A stretch of 64,000 bases of DNA. Origin: CANMIH01 sp049116335. GTDB taxonomy: Bacteria; Pseudomonadota; Alphaproteobacteria; Rhodobacterales; Rhodobacteraceae. The stretch is taken from the NCBI GenBank assembly GCA_049116335.1, contig JAGDYZ010000003.1, positions 248,001 to 312,000 of the forward strand, in the 5' to 3' direction. This document shows, one piece after another, positions 8,528 through 17,054 of this stretch. Every line of letters starts with the position of its first letter. Position 1 is the first letter of the stretch. A program made the position numbers and the translations under genes. The notes below the pieces were generated by a model. The model saw nothing but the letters and a program-made list of their open reading frames with translations. It was not told the DNA's origin and ran no database searches.

Positions 8528-9762
8528 CAATAGCTCCGCCGTTTAACACAATGCCGGGCAATAAAGAGCGACGCGGGACCGTGAAAAATGGGAAGAGCGA
8601 TCTGGGCAGCAAAAAAAAGCATGTCCTGCTAACCGGCAACACCACATTCAAGCTCGCGAATTTTAGGGAGGGGCTGATCCGTCGCCTCCTTGCTGACGGT
8701 CACAGGGTGACGGTCGTTGCGCCCCCCGACGAATATGTCGAGAAAATCCGCGCCCTTGGATGCGATTTTGTGCCCTTACAAATGGATCGCAACGGCACAT
8801 CTCCAATCTCCGAGGCGCGGCTACTTTTCTCGATCTTTAAGGTGATCCGTCGTGCGAGACCTGATGTTGTCTTCAGCTACACGATCAAAAACAACATCTA
8901 TAGCGGGATTGCCTGCCGGGGTCTGGGCATTCCCTTCCTCCCTAATGTCACTGGCCTTGGACCGATGTTCAACGCGACAGGGCTCCTAAACCTCACGGTC
9001 CGGGCACTCTACCGCGTCGCCTTTGGCAAGGCTCGGGCGGTGTTTTTCCAGAACTCAAGCGATCTCGAGCTTTTCACTGGCTCCCGCCTCGTCTCGATGG
9101 ACCGCGTCCGCCTGCTGCCAGGTTCGGGCGTCGACCTGAATCGCTTCGCCGCCACAACACTGCCCGAAAGCGGTGAGGTCATCCGTTTCCTTCTGGTCGC
9201 GCGGCTGCTTTGGGACAAAGGCGTTGGCATCTATGCGGACGCGGCTAGGAAGGTTCGCGAGACATTTCCGCAGGCCCGTTTCCAGCTCTTGGGCCCGCTC
9301 GACCCCGACAGCAAGAGCGGTGTAAGCGCGGCGGATCTCGAGAAATTGATCGCCGAGGGCGTAGTCGACTATCTCGGTTCCACGCAGGACGTCGTTCCAT
9401 TTCTGCAGGCGGCGCATTGCATTGTGCTACCTTCCTACTACCGCGAAGGCACCCCCCGCTCACTACTTGAGGCTGGTGCCGTCGGACGGCCAATCATCAC
9501 GACGAACATGCCGGGCTGCCGCGACGTGGTCGTCGAGTATAAGAGCGGTTTCCTGGTAGCGCCGCGTGATGCCGACCAGCTAGCCGCCGCCTTTCACGCC
9601 TTCCTAAGCTTGGGCCCGAAGGCGCAGGCGGCAATGGGTGCGGCCAGCCGCCTACACATCGAACAGACCTATGACGAGGAGATTGTGATCGGCGCCTATC
9701 TCGGGATCTTGAAAGAGCTGTCTGGCATGTCACAGCCTGCGCAGAGGAAACAGGCGGTATGA
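8524..9762 (+). CDS. glycosyltransferase, GT4/GT-B fold
   Basis: A 412-residue cytoplasmic glycosyltransferase. After a charged, non-conserved N-terminus of about 33 residues it shows the GT-B core: VLLTGNTTFKLANFREGLI, the middle motif LLPGSGVDLNRF, and the donor-site region LPSYYREGTPRSLLEAGAVG with the EX7E-type glutamates of GT4 enzymes. It resembles CapM/PglA-type galactosyl- or hexosaminyl-transferases. Translation is coupled to ugd upstream, and the epimerase stub is coupled behind it. Sugar and acceptor cannot be told from sequence. Confidence 0.88.
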   Translation: MTIAPPFNTMPGNKERRGTVKNGKSDLGSKKKHVLLTGNTTFKLANFREGLIRRLLADGHRVTVVAPPDEYVEKIRALGCDFVPLQMDRNGTSPISEARLLFSIFKVIRRARPDVVFSYTIKNNIYSGIACRGLGIPFLPNVTGLGPMFNATGLLNLTVRALYRVAFGKARAVFFQNSSDLELFTGSRLVSMDRVRLLPGSGVDLNRFAATTLPESGEVIRFLLVARLLWDKGVGIYADAARKVRETFPQARFQLLGPLDPDSKSGVSAADLEKLIAEGVVDYLGSTQDVVPFLQAAHCIVLPSYYREGTPRSLLEAGAVGRPIITTNMPGCRDVVVEYKSGFLVAPRDADQLAAAFHAFLSLGPKAQAAMGAASRLHIEQTYDEEIVIGAYLGILKELSGMSQPAQRKQAV

Positions 9763-9872
9763 CACGGGTTCTCATTACCGGCACCGCTGGTTTCATCGGC
9801 TTCCACCCGGCGAAACTCCCATTGGCTATTTGCCAAGGGGATGATCGTCCACAGTTTCGATGGGATGCCTAG
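9759..9872 (+). pseudogene. NAD-dependent epimerase remnant (UDP-glucuronate 4-epimerase type)
   Basis: It begins in ATGA overlap with the glycosyltransferase and reads MTRVLITGTAGFIGFH, the GxxGxxG Rossmann start of the short-chain epimerases. The frame then breaks; MIVHSFDGMP in a neighbouring frame corresponds to the next conserved stretch. The gene is cut at the CTAG target site of the IS element and no remainder follows the IS. By position after ugd it was probably a UDP-glucuronate 4-epimerase making UDP-galacturonate. Confidence 0.75.
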
Positions 9873-10723
9873 GGTCAGGACCCATTGATTATCTGCTGGT
9901 GGCGTGATTCAGCCTCCGCAAGGAGCTTGAACGATGAGCAACCTTTTCTGGCTGACGGAAGCGCAGATTGCGCGGCTGCGGCCCTTTTTTCCCAAAAGCC
10001 ACGGCAAGCCGCGGGTTGATGACAGGCGGGTTCTGAGTGGGATTATCTTCATCAATCGCAACGGCTTGCGGTGGTGTGATGCGCCAAAGGAGTATGGCCC
10101 GCCGAAGACCCTCTACAACCGGTGGAAGCGGTGGAGCGATAAGGGGGTCTTTTGCCCGGATGATGGCTGGGCTTGCCGCCGAGGCCGCCGTCCCGAAGAC
10201 GGTGGTGATCGACGCGACCTATCTCAAAGCGCATCGCACGGCGACCAGCCTGCGGTCGAAAAAGGGGGGCCAGGCGACCAGAAGGGCCGTCTGATCGGCC
10301 GCACGAAGGGCGGCATGAACACCAAGTTGCATGCCGTCACCGATGCCGATGGTCGCCCGATCCGCTTCTTCATGACCGCAGGCCAGGTCAGCTACTACAC
10401 CGGCGCGGCGGCCTTGCTGAGCAGTCTGCCCGCGGCAGAGTGGCTCTGGCCGACAGGGGCTATGATGCCGACTGGTTCAGAGATGCTTTGAAAGACAAGG
10501 GGATAAGGCCCTGCATCCCGGGCCGGAAGTCGCGCGGCAAGCCCATCAAGCACGACAAGCGCCGCTACAAACGCCGCAACCGGATCGAGATCATGTTCGG
10601 GCGTCTGAAGGACTGGCGACGGGCGGCATCCCGCTACGACAGGTGCCCGAAGGTCTTCCTCTCCGCCGTCGCACTGGCCGCAACCGTCATGTTCTGGCTA
10701 TGAGGCAAGAACGAGTCCTGACC
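9873..10723 (+). mobile_element. IS5-family (IS427-like) insertion sequence, 851 bp
   Basis: The ends carry inverted repeats (GGTCAGGAC at the left, GTCCTGACC at the right) and are flanked by CTAG at 9869-9872 and 10724-10727, the target duplication expected for this group. It carries one decayed transposase reading frame. Insertion truncates the epimerase gene. Confidence 0.88.
9934..10703 (+). pseudogene. IS5-family transposase, multiple frameshifts
   Basis: The N-terminal part (MSNLFWLTEAQIARLRPFFP) is intact. The protein then changes frame at about 10150 (an extra T after KGVF, where many IS427 elements use programmed frameshifting), at about 10265 in a G run (after SKKGG), and at about 10451 (a missing C before LADRGYDADWF). 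The catalytic regions VVIDATYLKAH, LADRGYDAD and KRRNRIEIMFGRLKD survive in separate frames. At least two of the shifts are unlikely to be programmed, so the element is probably not autonomous. Confidence 0.88.
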
Positions 10724-10870
10724 CTAGACTTTCCCTAGTCCAAAACGCTTCATTTTCAGGGCACACTAGCCAGTTTATTATCGGAATGAACAATTTATCC
10801 CGCAGAGATGCCTCGTAATCATTCTACAACAATTCAGTAGAAACTATCTGTTAAGCTCATGGAAGATTAA

Positions 10871-12037
10871 ATGCAGAGCAAACTTAAGATCCTTACCGTT
10901 TTCGGCACTCGACCAGAAGCTATAAAGATGGCTCCTTTGGTGAAGGCGTTGGAGAACAACCCCGAGTTTGAATCCCGGATCTGCGTCACTGCGCAGCACC
11001 GTGAAATGCTCGATCAAGTGCTCAAATTGTTCAAAATCGTGCCACACTATGACCTGGACATTATGAAAAAAGGTCAGGGGCTTGAACACATTACCGCCCG
11101 CGTAATTGTCGAGCTCAGTGAGCACCTAAAGGAGTATCGCCCGGATCTAGTTTTGGTGCACGGCGACACCACCACAACACTATCTGCGTCTCTTGCCGCG
11201 TATTATCAGCAAATCGCCGTTGGGCATGTTGAGGCAGGGCTGCGTACTGGAAACATCTATTCACCCTGGCCGGAAGAGATAAACCGAAAAGTCACTGGCA
11301 CAATTGCCACGCTCAATTTTGCACCCACCGAACGTGCCAAGAACAATCTAATTGCTGAAAACACTGATGAGGCAAGTATCTACGTAACTGGAAACACAGT
11401 TGTCGATGCTCTGCAGCAGGTAGTGGCCGAGATCAAGACCAACCACGCCCTTGAGAAAGCGCTTTCCGACCAGCTTGGTCTAAACCTTGAAAAAAGGATT
11501 ATTCTAGTCACTGGACATCGGCGGGAAAGCCATGGCGAAGGCTTCTTGCGAATTTGCGATGCGCTGAAAAAGCTGGCACAGCGAGACGATGTGCAGATTG
11601 TCTACCCGGTTCACCTTAATCCCAATGTCAAAGGGCCGGTCGAAGAACGTCTTGGCAGCCTGGAAAACATACATTTGATCGCGCCACAGGACTATTTGCC
11701 GTTTGTTCACTTGATGAACTGCTCCGAGATAATATTGACGGATTCCGGCGGTGTTCAGGAAGAGGCCCCTTCGCTTGGTAAGCCGGTGCTGGTGATGCGA
11801 GATACGACCGAGCGTCCCGAGGCAGTGGAGGCTGGCACCGTAAAACTTGTTGGCACGGATACGGATCTAATTGTGTCAGAAACAGTCCGGCTGCTCGACA
11901 ACCGAGCCGCTTATGAAGAAATGAGCTTTGCCCACAACCCCTATGGTGACGGGCTGGCGAGCCAGCGGATTATCGAGGCAATTGGCGGCTGGGACAAAGG
12001 ATCCAAAACAATGCCCTCTGACGTGACGGACAACTAA
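10871..12037 (+). CDS. wecB: UDP-N-acetylglucosamine 2-epimerase, non-hydrolysing
   Basis: It interconverts UDP-GlcNAc and UDP-ManNAc in the cytoplasm. The 388-residue protein has the family start KILTVFGTRPEAIKMAPLV, then LVHGDTTTTLSASLAAYY, GHVEAGLRTGN and the nucleotide-binding DSGGVQEEAPSLGKPVL. The start ATG is preceded by an AT-rich stretch after the IS. A canonical ManNAc dehydrogenase (WecC) is not encoded nearby, unless one of the two ugd-like enzymes does this. The wzx start follows at once. Confidence 0.95.
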   Translation: MQSKLKILTVFGTRPEAIKMAPLVKALENNPEFESRICVTAQHREMLDQVLKLFKIVPHYDLDIMKKGQGLEHITARVIVELSEHLKEYRPDLVLVHGDTTTTLSASLAAYYQQIAVGHVEAGLRTGNIYSPWPEEINRKVTGTIATLNFAPTERAKNNLIAENTDEASIYVTGNTVVDALQQVVAEIKTNHALEKALSDQLGLNLEKRIILVTGHRRESHGEGFLRICDALKKLAQRDDVQIVYPVHLNPNVKGPVEERLGSLENIHLIAPQDYLPFVHLMNCSEIILTDSGGVQEEAPSLGKPVLVMRDTTERPEAVEAGTVKLVGTDTDLIVSETVRLLDNRAAYEEMSFAHNPYGDGLASQRIIEAIGGWDKGSKTMPSDVTDN

Positions 12038-12038
12038 C

Positions 12039-13241
12039 TTGTTTAACAGCCTTGCCCTACGCCTCGCCTCTATGGTCTTCAAGTTTCTGTTTCTTATTGT
12101 TGCTGCCAAAAAACTAGCACCGGTAGAAATTGCGGGTTTTGGCACCACCAACGCATCAATTTTGCTTCTGACTTATTTTCTGGGCTTGGATTTGTATATT
12201 GCGACTTCGCGCAAGATAGGCATGGGCGGGCGCGAGTATCATTCTCTCTTGAGCAATCAAATCGTGGCCTGCTCGCTCTTTTTCTTGGTTGTCGCAGCGG
12301 TACTGATATCATCGGCACCAGCCAAAGTGCTTACGGTCCCAATTGGCCTTTTCCTTGCCTTATTGTTGCTCGAGCTTGTCTCCCAGGAATTCTACCGACT
12401 AAATGTTTCCCATGGCGATTACATAATCGCCAATATCCTTTTCTTTACCAAATCCGGACTTTGGACATGTCTTGCAACGCTTGGAATTCTTGCCGGTTGG
12501 CTTCAAACCATAGAACAGATCTTGCTTCTCTGGCTGATCGGGGCCGGTGCTGCTTGCGCCTATGGCTACAGGTCAGTTCGGAGCTATACAAAGGGATTTT
12601 TCTTCTGTCCCAGTCTTTCGACGTTTTTATCCGAAATCAAAAACAATTCGCTCATTTTCTCATCCTCGATTTCTCTAGTCGTTCTAGGAAACTTCGACAA
12701 GATCTTTTTGAGCTCTATTGGTGAGGCCGAGACGGTTGCCGCCTATGTTTTTTACGCCTCTTTGGGTGGGGCTGCGATGACACTTATTTACAGCGGAGTG
12801 GTGAATCCAAACTACAGTAAGATAGTGGATCCCGAGAAAACCAGTGAGGGTATTCGAAAAACTATTTTGAGCATGGCGATTTCAGTCGCTGGGCTACTTT
12901 TGTGCGCGTTTTTGTTGCTCGCAATCCTGATAGATCCCTTATTGGAAGCTATTGGCCGAACATATCTTGCGAACGAAAAAGGGCTGTTGGTGATTGTGGG
13001 GATAGGGGTCTTTTTTAACGCAATTGGACTTATTCCGCATTTTTTTCTGCTTGCTTCTGAATCCGACAAACAAATCGCGCTAGCATCAATTATGAGCGTT
13101 GGCGTGCATGTTGCCACGATTTTTCCTTTTTCCCAGGCGTGGGGCGTGTCTGGGGTGGCTGTGAGCGCAACGTTGGGGTTTGGCACACTTTTCCTAATCA
13201 AAAGCGCATTCTCACTGGTAAGCCTAGCGAGACAAACATGA
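12039..13241 (+). CDS. wzx: Wzx-like polysaccharide flippase (MATE/MVF superfamily)
   Basis: A 400-residue polytopic membrane protein with roughly 10-12 hydrophobic segments (for example FKFLFLIVAA, ILLLTYFLGLDLYIA, ISVAGLLLCAFLLLAILI). It resembles polysaccharide-transport flippases that move undecaprenyl-linked repeat units across the inner membrane. TTG at 12039 directly after the wecB stop is the likely start; an in-frame ATG at residue 12 is possible. Its stop overlaps the next ATG. Base composition is more AT-rich than the flanking loci. Confidence 0.78.
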   Translation: MFNSLALRLASMVFKFLFLIVAAKKLAPVEIAGFGTTNASILLLTYFLGLDLYIATSRKIGMGGREYHSLLSNQIVACSLFFLVVAAVLISSAPAKVLTVPIGLFLALLLLELVSQEFYRLNVSHGDYIIANILFFTKSGLWTCLATLGILAGWLQTIEQILLLWLIGAGAACAYGYRSVRSYTKGFFFCPSLSTFLSEIKNNSLIFSSSISLVVLGNFDKIFLSSIGEAETVAAYVFYASLGGAAMTLIYSGVVNPNYSKIVDPEKTSEGIRKTILSMAISVAGLLLCAFLLLAILIDPLLEAIGRTYLANEKGLLVIVGIGVFFNAIGLIPHFFLLASESDKQIALASIMSVGVHVATIFPFSQAWGVSGVAVSATLGFGTLFLIKSAFSLVSLARQT

Positions 13242-14113
13242 ATAAAAAGTTGCTTTTGGTTGATACGAAATGTCCCACGGGACATATTGAGTTATACCGT
13301 TTGCAAATCCTTGCTTACTGCGAAGAATTCGACGTAACCTTTGCCACTACATCGCGCTATTTTGAGAATTTTTCCGAATTGCCGATTGTGCATCTCAAAA
13401 TACGCGGTGATCAGGATTTGGCCAAGGGCAAGCTTTCGCGAAAGCTCCAGCAGTTTTACAGAATGTATCCAGTTCTTCGCAACTGGAAAAAGGATGGATA
13501 CGACCAGTGCGTTCTGCTCTCGTTCGATACTCATGTATTGGGAGCGATGTCTTGGCTGATCGAAAGCAAAGGCCTCGAAGGCTATCTTCACAACAATGTC
13601 GACGAAATCAAGAATCATGCACATAAACGCCTTTTGTTTAGGCGAATTGCCAAGCGCATGACATTTTGCGTTTTTGAAGATTACATTTCTCAGTTTTTGC
13701 GAGAGAAATTTGGCGCGAAGACCCGAGTTACTCCTCATCCTAGGCGGGCTATTGTTGCACAAGACGCTGACCCCACAGGCGGGAAACCTTTTGTCTTCTG
13801 TCCTTCGTCGGAATGTGACCCGAGTTTTTTCGAAAAGCTAGACCAGTTCTGCGCAGCGAAGGGATTACTATTGGTGACCAAACCAAGACCAGGGCTGAAA
13901 GAAAGAACCGGCTTGATTGTCAAAGACCGTTTCGACAATTTTGACGATTTGTTTCTCGCCGCTGACTACATCGCCTGTGGGGTGGACTACCAATATCGTG
14001 TGAGCGGAGTCTTTTATGAAGCATTGGGAAATGACAAAAAGATCATCGCAAACGACTGTCTGTTTTTCCGCTCTGTTCAGAGCCAACTACGTCATGCGCC
14101 AATTTTTCTTTAG
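13238..14113 (+). CDS. unrecognised EPS-locus protein, possible glycosyltransferase
   Basis: 291 residues, starting with MNKKLLLVDTKCPTGHIELY in ATGA overlap with wzx; this start is preferred to an upstream in-frame ATG inside wzx. No classical glycosyltransferase motif is clear, but alternating hydrophobic strands, GVDYQYRVSGVFYEALGNDKK near the end and KPRPG suggest a GT-B-like fold. Context (between flippase and polymerase) supports transfer or modification of a sugar. AT-rich like its neighbours. Confidence 0.75.
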   Translation: MNKKLLLVDTKCPTGHIELYRLQILAYCEEFDVTFATTSRYFENFSELPIVHLKIRGDQDLAKGKLSRKLQQFYRMYPVLRNWKKDGYDQCVLLSFDTHVLGAMSWLIESKGLEGYLHNNVDEIKNHAHKRLLFRRIAKRMTFCVFEDYISQFLREKFGAKTRVTPHPRRAIVAQDADPTGGKPFVFCPSSECDPSFFEKLDQFCAAKGLLLVTKPRPGLKERTGLIVKDRFDNFDDLFLAADYIACGVDYQYRVSGVFYEALGNDKKIIANDCLFFRSVQSQLRHAPIFL

Positions 14114-14213
14114 GGCGGAGTTCCTTCTTGCGAATCGAAGTGACGGATTTTGTGTCACGAGCATTAACTTTACTTGCTGAGACCCAATATAGGGATCTGA
14201 TCTGATATCTCCG

Positions 14214-15623
14214 ATGAAGCAAAGCATCGAAATACGGTTCTTAGAACTCCTGTTTGCATTTTTTCTCAGTTGCTGCGTAAGCTTTTTCAATGAGATTGTG
14301 TTCTATGACAGCTCTGCTTCATCAATAGTGTCAATTGTCTTTATAGTTTTGACAATAAGCTTTGCTATCTTTGGCCGATTTCGTCCGCTGATATGGTTGC
14401 TGTCCTTGTCGTTTGTTCTATTTGCCACACGACCAAGATCGCTGCATTTGATCGAAATTGATCTGCGTGGTTCCTACGAATACTATTCTCCAAATATTTT
14501 GAAGCTTGTGGGACCGAGCGTTTCTACGTCTGCCGTCTTCCTGATTTTCCTAATCGTTATTGCCCGTGCGTTTTTCTCAAAAAAGAGCGCAGGAATACCG
14601 AAATACTTTCAGTTATTCACTCTTTTCGTGTTTGGCACTCTAATCGTAACCTGTATGAATGGGATATTCCAAGAACGCGCTACGTCACTTGGAGTATTTC
14701 TAAGTGACCTAAAATACCTTCTGTTCATCTTCACCGGCGCAATGATTGTGAAACAGTCAAATTACAAACAGGAAGATTTTCAATGGCTCATCGTATTCTT
14801 GGGGGTGGTGCTTGGGTTTATGACCCTGACCAATTTCGCGATTGACCAACTGAATGGACATCTGCTTTTACAATATAATCACAACACGTACTTTTCGATC
14901 ATATCTTTGGGTCTAGCTATCTTTAGCCTAAGAACGGCTAGCGCGAGCGGTGTAATAGCCATTTTGGCTATTTTCATTGGCGCTGCACCAATTGTTCGGG
15001 GCGCACAACTGGTGTTCTTGTTTACGGTTTTGCTGGCCTTTTTTTACTCGTTGTCTGACAAGAGATCCGTCTCCCGTACAACGAAGCTTGTTGTCATTGG
15101 TGCGGCAATATTTTCTTTAAGCATCTACATCATGACCACCGAAAATGCTTTGAGTGAGTTTTTCTTTAGAAAGTTTGCGTTTTTTCAAAAACTAGACTTC
15201 TTTTTGGATGAGTCGACCAGTGTGCGGGTTATGGAGTTGCAGGCGATATTCCGGATGGATACACTGCCGGATATGTTGACACTTCTTTTCGGTCATGGGC
15301 TGGGAGGCACTTTTTCGTTACCTACGTTATCGGTCAGTTATTTGACACTTGCTGACTTTCCAGAATCCGAGATTGCAAGCAACTCTTTCAGCCAGCCTCA
15401 CTTGTTTCTCAGTTACTGGATTTTGAAATATGGAGTAATGGGGACAGCGCTGTTCCTATACACTTTGTTCCGAGTCACGGCCCAGCGAACCATTGAATTT
15501 CGCCTGTTGGCTATTTCCCTTCCCGCGCTGTTTTGGCAGGGATATTGGAGTCCAGGCTATGCCTTGTTTTTTGGCTTCTTTTGGGCGTTTGCGGTTCTGA
15601 AAACGGCGAACGTTCGCAGTTAA
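14214..15623 (+). CDS. wzy: Wzy-like O-antigen/EPS polymerase
   Basis: A 469-residue inner-membrane protein with about 10-12 hydrophobic segments and a large polar loop at about 330-400 (contains GHGLGGTFSLP), the layout of Wzy polymerases and O-antigen ligases. Wzy joins repeat units on undecaprenyl pyrophosphate in the periplasm. These proteins share little sequence, so the call rests on topology and on lying among a flippase, transferases and a Wzc/Wza system. The start could also be read from a nearby alternative codon. Confidence 0.72.
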   Translation: MKQSIEIRFLELLFAFFLSCCVSFFNEIVFYDSSASSIVSIVFIVLTISFAIFGRFRPLIWLLSLSFVLFATRPRSLHLIEIDLRGSYEYYSPNILKLVGPSVSTSAVFLIFLIVIARAFFSKKSAGIPKYFQLFTLFVFGTLIVTCMNGIFQERATSLGVFLSDLKYLLFIFTGAMIVKQSNYKQEDFQWLIVFLGVVLGFMTLTNFAIDQLNGHLLLQYNHNTYFSIISLGLAIFSLRTASASGVIAILAIFIGAAPIVRGAQLVFLFTVLLAFFYSLSDKRSVSRTTKLVVIGAAIFSLSIYIMTTENALSEFFFRKFAFFQKLDFFLDESTSVRVMELQAIFRMDTLPDMLTLLFGHGLGGTFSLPTLSVSYLTLADFPESEIASNSFSQPHLFLSYWILKYGVMGTALFLYTLFRVTAQRTIEFRLLAISLPALFWQGYWSPGYALFFGFFWAFAVLKTANVRS

Positions 15624-15765
15624 ATCTTTGAGTTCAATGAACAGCGCTGTGTCAAGAACATGAGAACGCAAGTCTTTCCCGCCTCGCGCGCGCCGCGAAT
15701 GGAACTGGATCCCTTATTTTCCGCTGACACACCAGCATCCCCAAAATCATGAAAACTGGTACGAA

Positions 15766-16881
15766 ATGACGACCAAGAAAGTCCTTGTCTTAGCAGCGCC
15801 TGGCTTCTTCCTAAAGTCGGGCTATTACTTTCGCGTTATTCGGGATTGCGAGCTTCTAAGCGCAACGGGCTACGACCCTGAAATCATGGTGATTACCCGT
15901 AAAGGAATGAAGTCTCAAGATTCTGTGCGGCTATCAGCCGGCCAGGCGATCAAGAAATTGAGGAGTGCAGATACTGTGTTTTATGAAAACATAGGCCCGC
16001 TGCTTTTCTCACTGTTGCGCGCTCACAAAAACAATCGGGATGTCGCGGTTGTCCATGGGGCAATTGAAGAACTAAACGAGTATTCATTCCGGATCCTAAA
16101 AAAGATTTTGTACAAAGCGCTTTTGCGCTATGCTCTTAGGCGCTTTTGCGGTATAATATCTGTTTCAAAGCCACTAACTGACTACCTTGTGTGCGCGCAC
16201 AACGGCACCAGACATAGCATCCACCTGGTTCCAAATCTGCCAACAAGCAGTTTTGTCGATCGGATCCAATACCTTTGGGATGAGAACAACCCTAGTGCGA
16301 CGAAAGAAAAACTCAATCTCGATGCCAACCGAAAATATATTTGCTACAGTGGGAATACGCAGGTTTGGCAAAAACCCGCTATGCTGATTGAAGCGTTTTC
16401 CCAAATTCAAACTCAAAGCAACGAAATTGATCTCATTATTTTGACCCGAGATCAGGCGGAGTTTCGGGCGCTTTTGGAGCGCTATAGCATTAACCCCAAA
16501 AGGGTGGTGCTCAAGACAGTGGAAAACACTGAGGTGCCGGACTACTTGTTCGTTAGCGACGTTTTGTATCTCGTGAGAGATCAGAATGAAGTCAATGAGG
16601 TAGCCTGCCCAACAAAGGGGATGGAGTATCTTGCGTCTGGCCGTCCGATTGTGGCTTCACGCCGCCTAGGAGACATTTCCGATCTCGTTGAAATCGCGAA
16701 GGGTGTTACACTAGATTCAACGTCCTGCAACGATGCCTCCCAACTAGCGCAAGCGATTGTTGATTTGTCTTCTAACAATGCCGAGCACATAGAGCGACCA
16801 GACTTCGATAGTTACAGAATTGAAAAGTTTTCCAATCTTATTAGGGGCTTGCTGGAAGGTCAGGCTGTTCAGTCGATCTGA
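15766..16881 (+). CDS. glycosyltransferase, GT4-like
   Basis: 371 residues of GT-B type: VLVLAAPGFFLKSGYYFRVI at the N-terminus, IISVSKPLTDYL, the central VPNLPTSSFV, and a donor-site region CPTKGMEYLASGRPIVASRR. The EX7E pair is less obvious than in the transferase at 8524. The 142 bp upstream hold no clear gene. It probably adds one sugar of the repeat unit on the cytoplasmic face; the specificity is unknown. Confidence 0.85.
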   Translation: MTTKKVLVLAAPGFFLKSGYYFRVIRDCELLSATGYDPEIMVITRKGMKSQDSVRLSAGQAIKKLRSADTVFYENIGPLLFSLLRAHKNNRDVAVVHGAIEELNEYSFRILKKILYKALLRYALRRFCGIISVSKPLTDYLVCAHNGTRHSIHLVPNLPTSSFVDRIQYLWDENNPSATKEKLNLDANRKYICYSGNTQVWQKPAMLIEAFSQIQTQSNEIDLIILTRDQAEFRALLERYSINPKRVVLKTVENTEVPDYLFVSDVLYLVRDQNEVNEVACPTKGMEYLASGRPIVASRRLGDISDLVEIAKGVTLDSTSCNDASQLAQAIVDLSSNNAEHIERPDFDSYRIEKFSNLIRGLLEGQAVQSI

Positions 16882-17054
16882 AGTGTAACTCTTTCAAGGA
16901 GACGACACGTTTTGTTTTTTGTTCAGTTAGCCGGGCGGAGTGGTCCCCGCTTGCACTGCCGAACACTCCAGCAGGCCGCTTCCCGCAGGCTTCAGGCCGC
17001 CAAATCTGCCCTGAACGGCGGAAAACAAGGAAAAATCGAGGTACCCAGCTTATT

